Assembly (NCBI GenBank): GCA_949538655.1 | Contig: CATISE010000084.1 | Location: forward strand, 1 to 6,177 | DNA from: Marine Group II euryarchaeote MED-G33 | GTDB taxonomy: Archaea; Thermoplasmatota; Poseidoniia; Poseidoniales; Thalassarchaeaceae | Length of the DNA stretch: 6,177 nt | Direction: 5' to 3' | Shown: positions 1-4,707 of the stretch, piece by piece | Layout of the letters: each line of letters starts with the position of its first letter | Numbering within the stretch: the first letter of the stretch is position 1 | Translations under genes and position numbers: made by a program | Notes under the pieces: generated by a model | Told to the model about the DNA's origin: nothing | What the model saw: the letters and a program-made list of their open reading frames with translations, nothing else | Databases searched by the model: none

Positions 1-3000
1 GCATTTCAAGGAATCCAGACTGAGGATCTTTGACTACGATTTCCACCTTTGTCACCGTACCATCATTGTCACGAGCAACACCACTGAGAAGGGTGTCTTC
101 GCTGGCTGTGATTGTCTGCAGATCGAATGGTGTCAACAGTTGGATGAAAGGTAGCGCGTTGTCATTGTCAATCTCAAGTGTCATTTCAACTGGTGAACAT
201 TCATCTGGACTGTTTGTGCAGAAGGCTGAGTCACTAGCCCAGACCTTGACCGAATAGGTTCCAGATGGAAGGTGGCCAACTGTCCAATCGGCTGACCAAG
301 CCGTTCCACCAGGCTTGTCAAACAAATTGTAGTAATTGTTGGGTCCATCGACCTCAAACCAAATTCGCTGAATGTCACTGCCGAAAATTCCACTGTAGGC
401 ATCCGAGGCCCTACCTGTGAAATGTATGATTCCATCATCGATTGTTGTTCCGGATGCCGGGCCGTCAACCCAAATTGTTGGAGGTTCGGTATTCAATTTG
501 ATTGTACGAGTGATGATTTGTGACTCGGTTACACCATCATATGCTCGGAATTCGAAGGTGTAGTCTCCTTCAGGTTGATCACTCATATCGAATTCAAAAT
601 ACCAATGACTGAAGGGGTGGTTGTTGTAAGTCACCTCACCATCAGAACCGCTATCATCAACTGCAAGACGCATGTCAATCCAATCGCTGGTGAATGGGTC
701 CTTGACCTGGACCTGATCAACGGCACCTTGCTGATCCCAGCGTGCGAGTTCGTCCGAGGCGTAGATACCGGCCCATTGACCATCGTGAGCGGTTCCTGTG
801 AAATTCACTGAACGCTTGAATGAATGTCCGTCATTCTGACTGACACTCAAACTTGGCTCGAGATTCTCCAATGAGACAATTTCAGTCAAAACACCAGTTT
901 GACTTGTCATGATAAGGCTGTATTTCTTGTATCCTTTACCGAACTTGTATGCGGATACGTAGTATAGGGACATCTCACGACTGCTAGAACCTGCTTGACA
1001 ATCAGGGTCGTCAGAATCGTAAATCAAATCCCCATCGTTATCAATACCATCGCTACAAGAATTCTCGCCTTCATCATCTGCATAGCGGTCGGGGTTGATA
1101 CCACCAGGGCCACCACCAGTCATGTCGAGATGGAAATCACTCGCCAGAGAGACCTCTGGAGTCCAGCCTTGGCTGTCTGTAGTCAAACTGTACAAATCTT
1201 CGCCATGACTATCTTCAATCAAAACGGTTGCGCCACCCACACGAATACCTTCGACAATGGTGCGGAATTTGACAATCTCTGCCTTGCGGATTTGCACGGC
1301 CCACTTGATTGGTGAGGTGTCAATGTAAATATTCGAAGTATCCAAACCGGTTAGGTTAGAATATGTGAAGACGGTCGAATTGTTGGTCATTTCCAAGGCC
1401 AATGGGAAGTGTTGTGGTGGCCAAACACTGCAGGTTGGAACCAAGACTTGAGTTTCCCAGTTGGTCCAAGCTGCGGCTTCAACATCTGGCCAGTCGAGTG
1501 TGACCGGATTGGTTGTGTTCGCTGCCGGATTGGGAATGGGGATATTTTCCGACTGAACTGTTACACTGCTCTTTGTCACGTTGTAAGTCTGGCCGACCCC
1601 CGTCCAAGTATTTCCGGAGAAGAAAGCGAGTGTTCCAAATTGCGGATCACCAGCATAACCGGTGTTGTGATGCTTGATGTTCGCACCTGTTCCCGTTGCA
1701 TTGATGACATTGTTTCGGACATCTAGAATGGCTCCAACAGCGCGAATCCCATCACCATCTCCACCGATACTGATGTCATTGTTATGCAAGGTGACTGACG
1801 AACGGAAGGCATGAACTGCAGGGCAGGGGAAATCTCCACCCCAGGATTTCTGACCAGTACACTCCCCACCATTGCTATCGATTATCGAATTCGCAACATA
1901 CATCCGGTTTTCAGATGGTGAAGGGACAGTCCAGCCGCTATCACCGAAGTGATATTCACCTGCAATCAGGGGTTCCTTTGCAGTATCTTGAATGGTTACA
2001 TTCTCGACTCTAACATCACTCTCACCGATTGACCAAACACCGTTCCAACCACCAATCGGACCAATCGATCCACCTGTGACGTTGACTTTACTCTTTGAAA
2101 TTTGAATTCCAGAACTATCGCTTGCACCCTCGATAACATTGTTGTTGAAATCTACCCAAGCCAAGTTGTAGGCAGTGAATGGACTTCGTTCTTCAGTTGT
2201 GACCTTGTTATCGGCCACAGTCAATTTGTAAGCCACATTCTGTGTATCCTTCTTGTTGTTGACGTCAATACCGTTGCATGTGGTAGAGAGGGTAGAGGAT
2301 TTGACCAAGCCGGCAGAATCATCCATTCGGAAACCATAGTCTCCAGATGCCATCACAGAGTAGGAAATGTTGACAAAGGACTCCTCTGCCCAAATTCCAT
2401 ATCGTCCACCATCATTCTGGCCACAACCCTTGTCGGTACCTGTAAACACTGCAGAATGAATGGATAGTGGTTGGAGTGAACTGCCTGCACCGTAGGCCTG
2501 AATCGCCGAACCGAGAATATCGGTGGCATCATCACCAACGGTGAATTCACCGCCAACAATATTTGGTCGAGCCAAGTCAAGGATGAGGAGGCTTGTAGTA
2601 TTGATTCCCGAAAACTTCAATCCAGTAAATGTGGGACTGGCTCCTTCGGCAACCAATGCCCCATATTTGACATCAGATACCGCAGAAACCCAACGAGGCA
2701 ACCCATACGCGTTGGTGATTGAAACATGGTTCAACTTGGTTGCACCAATGTCAACCGTACTACGAAGAAGAATTCCTTCGTTACAGGAAGGGTCTGGGTT
2801 GTAGTGATTGTTGTTGTAAATCCCATAACAACTACCAATCGCAGATGCATTGGATGGTTCCTGCCAATTGAATGTAATTCGAGAACTATTGCTAGCCATA
2901 CCGTTTGCTCCACAGGCAACATCGCCTGCACACAATCCACCACGAACATCAATCATTGTCCCATTGGGAATCGTGATTGTAGTCCCAGGTTGAACGATGA

Positions 3001-3196
3001 GATTCGCACCTGTAGCGACAATGACATCACCAGTCAGTGTATGCGAACCAGACCAAACCTCCGTTCCTGTGATCGTTCCGTTCGATGTTTCGTTTGCTGC
3101 GATGGCAGTTGGCATTAGGCCGACGAGGCCAATCATGACGCTGGTGAGCATCAAGAATGACAATAACAAGCTCTTGTTTCGATGTGTCTCTTCCAT
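1..3196 (-). CDS. Secreted right-handed beta-helix / Ig-like modular surface protein (partial; C-terminus beyond left edge)
   Basis: The frame from the ATG at 3196 has no stop down to base 2, giving at least 1065 residues; the C-terminus is outside the window. Residues 1-34 are a signal peptide: basic MEETHRNK, a hydrophobic core from about 9 to 28, and an AIA-A cleavage site near 33/34. Residues about 40-550 look like a parallel beta-helix, opening with a cap-like stretch (NLIVQPGTTITI, 65-76) and followed by rungs with recurring Asn turns such as NNVI (495-498). About 565-643 is an unassigned linker. About 644-690 resembles a carboxypeptidase-regulatory module (GGATVLIEDSHG, then TTDSQGW). 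A Cys-clamped acidic loop lies at 714-733. Ig-like modules begin near 782, 904 and 1014, the last being cut by the edge. There are 13 visible cysteines and many N-X-S/T sequons. The likely role is a surface adhesin or glycan-binding/lyase-like protein; no catalytic residues could be identified. The start is supported by the signal peptide and by GGAG eight bases upstream. Confidence 0.87.
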   Translation of the reverse strand, partial: MEETHRNKSLLLSFLMLTSVMIGLVGLMPTAIAANETSNGTITGTEVWSGSHTLTGDVIVATGANLIVQPGTTITIPNGTMIDVRGGLCAGDVACGANGMASNSSRITFNWQEPSNASAIGSCYGIYNNNHYNPDPSCNEGILLRSTVDIGATKLNHVSITNAYGLPRWVSAVSDVKYGALVAEGASPTFTGLKFSGINTTSLLILDLARPNIVGGEFTVGDDATDILGSAIQAYGAGSSLQPLSIHSAVFTGTDKGCGQNDGGRYGIWAEESFVNISYSVMASGDYGFRMDDSAGLVKSSTLSTTCNGIDVNNKKDTQNVAYKLTVADNKVTTEERSPFTAYNLAWVDFNNNVIEGASDSSGIQISKSKVNVTGGSIGPIGGWNGVWSIGESDVRVENVTIQDTAKEPLIAGEYHFGDSGWTVPSPSENRMYVANSIIDSNGGECTGQKSWGGDFPCPAVHAFRSSVTLHNNDISIGGDGDGIRAVGAILDVRNNVINATGTGANIKHHNTGYAGDPQFGTLAFFSGNTWTGVGQTYNVTKSSVTVQSENIPIPNPAANTTNPVTLDWPDVEAAAWTNWETQVLVPTCSVWPPQHFPLALEMTNNSTVFTYSNLTGLDTSNIYIDTSPIKWAVQIRKAEIVKFRTIVEGIRVGGATVLIEDSHGEDLYSLTTDSQGWTPEVSLASDFHLDMTGGGPGGINPDRYADDEGENSCSDGIDNDGDLIYDSDDPDCQAGSSSREMSLYYVSAYKFGKGYKKYSLIMTSQTGVLTEIVSLENLEPSLSVSQNDGHSFKRSVNFTGTAHDGQWAGIYASDELARWDQQGAVDQVQVKDPFTSDWIDMRLAVDDSGSDGEVTYNNHPFSHWYFEFDMSDQPEGDYTFEFRAYDGVTESQIITRTIKLNTEPPTIWVDGPASGTTIDDGIIHFTGRASDAYSGIFGSDIQRIWFEVDGPNNYYNLFDKPGGTAWSADWTVGHLPSGTYSVKVWASDSAFCTNSPDECSPVEMTLEIDNDNALPFIQLLTPFDLQTITASEDTLLSGVARDNDGTVTKVEIVVKDPQSGFLEM

Positions 3197-3204
3197 GGGT
3201 ATCA

Positions 3205-3208
3205 CTCC
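3205..3208 (-). promoter_or_regulatory. Ribosome binding site (GGAG) of the beta-helix gene
   Basis: The minus strand reads GGAGTGAT then ACCC before the ATG at 3196. GGAG is separated from the start by eight bases, and the stretch resembles the AGGAGGTGAT complement of the 16S rRNA 3' end with one G missing. It supports the chosen start, as does the signal peptide that begins immediately after it. Confidence 0.55.
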
Positions 3209-3235
3209 AAGTTGCAAGTCTGCGAGTATTGCAAG

Positions 3236-3276
3236 GGCTATAACAGCCACGTTGCCGCGGCAGCCCGTTTTCGGGC
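3236..3276 (-). repeat. Cluster of short inverted repeats in the beta-helix gene leader
   Basis: Three perfect dyads lie within 41 bases upstream of the beta-helix start. 3236-3248 has a 4-bp stem (GGCT/AGCC) with a 5-base loop. 3253-3262 is the uninterrupted palindrome TGCCGCGGCA. 3263-3276 has a 5-bp stem (GCCCG/CGGGC) around TTTT. The patch is GC-rich and sits next to a very AT-rich stretch. It could be an operator, a structured 5' leader, or part of the end of the protease transcript. No T-run follows it on the minus strand, so an intrinsic-terminator reading is weak. Confidence 0.4.
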
Positions 3277-3329
3277 CGATAAATATCAAAATAATACGAT
3301 AGTATCACTATTTGGTATCATAAATCAGA
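3277..3329 (-). promoter_or_regulatory. AT-rich putative promoter region for the beta-helix gene
   Basis: This is the AT-rich stretch between the protease stop codon and the GC-rich leader. On the minus strand it contains TATTATTTTGATATTTATC (about 3279-3297), which holds TATA-like sequence. If that is the TATA box, an archaeal start site about 25 bases downstream would fall near 3255-3265, leaving a leader of roughly 60-70 bases. The stretch also has a small dyad (ATAGT-ATC-ACTAT, 3299-3311). No consensus TATA/BRE is clear enough to fix the box, so this is a placement by composition and context. Confidence 0.3.
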
Positions 3330-4589
3330 TTAAATATCAATATTTTGGGCGATAGCATCTGCTACAGACCGCTCCCAAGCCAGTGCATCTAGCGTCCCGT
3401 ACCCCCACCTTGGATGATGGCCGTCGCCTTGAAGCGGGTTCGGTTGGCATGAGTCAGCAAGTGCTTGTTTCACCAACATTATGCCATCACGCGTTGAATT
3501 TCCATCAGGAAGTGCATTCCCGTGACGCTCGAGAATCAAAGCCAGAGCACCCGTGACGAAAACCGTAGAATCACTGGTACCTGTACTGGCAGAATATGGA
3601 ATCGCCATACTCGGATCTGACGTGGAAATGATGCCGACGCCGGGAGCGGTGACTTCCGGCTTCTGATTGGGCTCGGTTCTAACCTCACCGTCCGCACCTT
3701 CGGTTTCCGCTCCAGTGGCTGTTCTTTCCCAGAGTGTCCCATCACGTTTCACAGCACCAACAGCAATTACTCCGTCAACATTTGCGGGTACAGATACATC
3801 GGTTACACCGGTACCAGCCCCGCCAGAATTTCCTGCAGCAGCGACAACGAATACGCCATGATCTAGTGCATCTGAGACTGCATCTGCTGTCCTAGAACCA
3901 AGTGGGTTTTCTGGATCAGGATCACCACCCAGTGAAAGAGAGATGATATCGACATCCATATCGTTCCAACACCATTCAATCGCATCAGAAACTGTCGTTT
4001 CAGATTGAGTAGAGCCGGAAGAGTCCAGTGCGGCTGCAACAACAAGTCCAACATTTGGAGCTGCGCCCTGATATCCGCCATCGGCCACGAGAATGCCAGC
4101 CATCATGGTGCCATGTAGATCCTCGCCTCGATCTTGTATGGTCTGATGATCACCACCGACGAAGTCTCTGTATCGCACGAGATTTGCATCTGCAAGATCT
4201 GGATGCGTCATTTCAATTCCAGTATCCACGATGCAGACAAGTATCCCATTGCCGGACAAACCCAGATCATCTTGCAATGCGTAGATATTGGTATCTTCAT
4301 ATGCCCAATTGGAATTGGGAGTTAATGCACCAACAAAATACGAGGATATTGCTGGATATGAAACCAGTAGTGCTGATATGAGGCAAAGGGATACCAAAAT
4401 CCCCCAAGGGCGGGGATTGGTCCGACGGAGCTGCTCATTGGTGGCTACCCTCCAGGCTTCGGCCTCTTCCCGTGTGGCCCCATATGCTTCAGGTGGATAG
4501 CCTGGAGCATCGGGGTCAATCGCCGTCAGCATTCGCGGATCCTCCGGCTCAGGGAGGTATTCGAGATGACGATGTGGCCCTCTAGACAT
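3330..4589 (-). CDS. Signal-anchored subtilisin-like serine protease (peptidase family S8)
   Basis: The 419-residue protein is complete. It should hydrolyse peptide bonds outside the cell while tethered to the membrane. Residues 1-60 are charged and proline-rich; 62-87 (WGILVSLCLISALLVSYPAI onward) are one hydrophobic segment preceded by arginines at 55, 56 and 60, predicting N-in/C-out topology. The catalytic domain spans about 95-410: Asp122 in IVDTGIEMTHPDL, His159 in LHGTMMAG, oxyanion Asn254 in AAAGNSGG, and Ser339 in GTSDSTVFVTG. All four key residues are present. The second His of the usual HGTHVAG motif is Met, and GTSMA is GTSDS. Only about 34 residues separate the membrane segment from Asp122, so no I9-type propeptide is visible. 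Cys119 and Cys207 could pair. The end is WGYGTLDALA plus a short tail, with no C-terminal domain. The start is uncertain: Met20 (4532) has a much better ribosome binding site and would give 400 residues. Family assignment is firm; substrate unknown. Confidence 0.95.
   Translation of the reverse strand: MSRGPHRHLEYLPEPEDPRMLTAIDPDAPGYPPEAYGATREEAEAWRVATNEQLRRTNPRPWGILVSLCLISALLVSYPAISSYFVGALTPNSNWAYEDTNIYALQDDLGLSGNGILVCIVDTGIEMTHPDLADANLVRYRDFVGGDHQTIQDRGEDLHGTMMAGILVADGGYQGAAPNVGLVVAAALDSSGSTQSETTVSDAIEWCWNDMDVDIISLSLGGDPDPENPLGSRTADAVSDALDHGVFVVAAAGNSGGAGTGVTDVSVPANVDGVIAVGAVKRDGTLWERTATGAETEGADGEVRTEPNQKPEVTAPGVGIISTSDPSMAIPYSASTGTSDSTVFVTGALALILERHGNALPDGNSTRDGIMLVKQALADSCQPNPLQGDGHHPRWGYGTLDALAWERSVADAIAQNIDI
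4541..4545 (-). promoter_or_regulatory. Strong internal ribosome binding site (GGAGG) before Met20 of the protease
   Basis: The minus strand reads GGAGG, then eight bases (ATCCGCGA), then the in-frame ATG at 4532. This is a near-ideal match to the 16S anti-Shine-Dalgarno, with the same eight-base spacing as the site of the beta-helix gene. By contrast the ATG at 4589 is preceded only by GGGGCG, which is part of an inverted repeat. The site may mark the true start, or an alternative one. It may also be chance, since it falls in codons for PEDP-type residues. Confidence 0.4.
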
Positions 4590-4595
4590 GATATT

Positions 4596-4610
4596 CGCCC
4601 CATAGGGGCG
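4596..4610. repeat. Perfect 6-bp inverted repeat just upstream of the protease start
   Basis: CGCCCC-ATA-GGGGCG is a perfect dyad ending seven bases before the ATG at 4589. In the transcript it would form a short GC-only hairpin placed exactly where a ribosome would bind for that start. It may be a protein operator or a translation-modulating hairpin. If translation begins at 4532 instead, it simply lies in the 5' leader. Its role is inferred from position only. Confidence 0.45.
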
Positions 4611-4689
4611 ACCGAGGGTTCATGGCACCTTCGCCAATCAGTGTATGGCTAACGCTGGTTACAATCGCGGGGTTTCGTGACTTGCGGTC

Positions 4690-4707
4690 TTCTGATTCAA
4701 ATCAGAA
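4690..4707. repeat. 8-bp inverted repeat over the stop codon of the right-hand gene
   Basis: TTCTGATT-CA-AATCAGAA is a perfect 8-bp dyad with a two-base centre that covers the TGA stop at 4702-4704. No T-rich tract follows it on the minus strand, so a bacterial-style terminator is not supported. The rest of the gap to the protease (4590-4689) shows no clear TATA box. Confidence 0.35.

Noticed and set aside
181..468. Minus-strand frame in a different phase within the beta-helix gene
   Set aside because: The long frame through the same bases encodes regular Ig-like modules; this one has no recognisable pattern.
995..1315. Plus-strand open frames inside the beta-helix gene (for example 995-1315, 1409-1726, 2102-2467, 2726-3118)
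   Set aside because: They lie opposite one continuous 1065-codon minus-strand frame with a signal peptide and recognisable modules. Their own translations show no domain pattern and no ribosome binding site I could support.
3253..3276. Intrinsic terminator for the protease transcript
   Set aside because: The stems are not followed by a T-run on the minus strand and lie next to a likely promoter, so a leader or operator role fits better.
3198..3321. Repeated (G/A)GTATCA(C/T) words at about 3198, 3301 and 3314 as an operator series
   Set aside because: The spacing is irregular, one copy overlaps the ribosome binding site region, and the words are short and AT-rich, so chance is sufficient.
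4028..4381. Plus-strand frame opposite the protease catalytic domain
   Set aside because: It overlaps the Asp and His motif region of a clear subtilase, and its Arg/Gln/His-rich product is typical of an antisense shadow.
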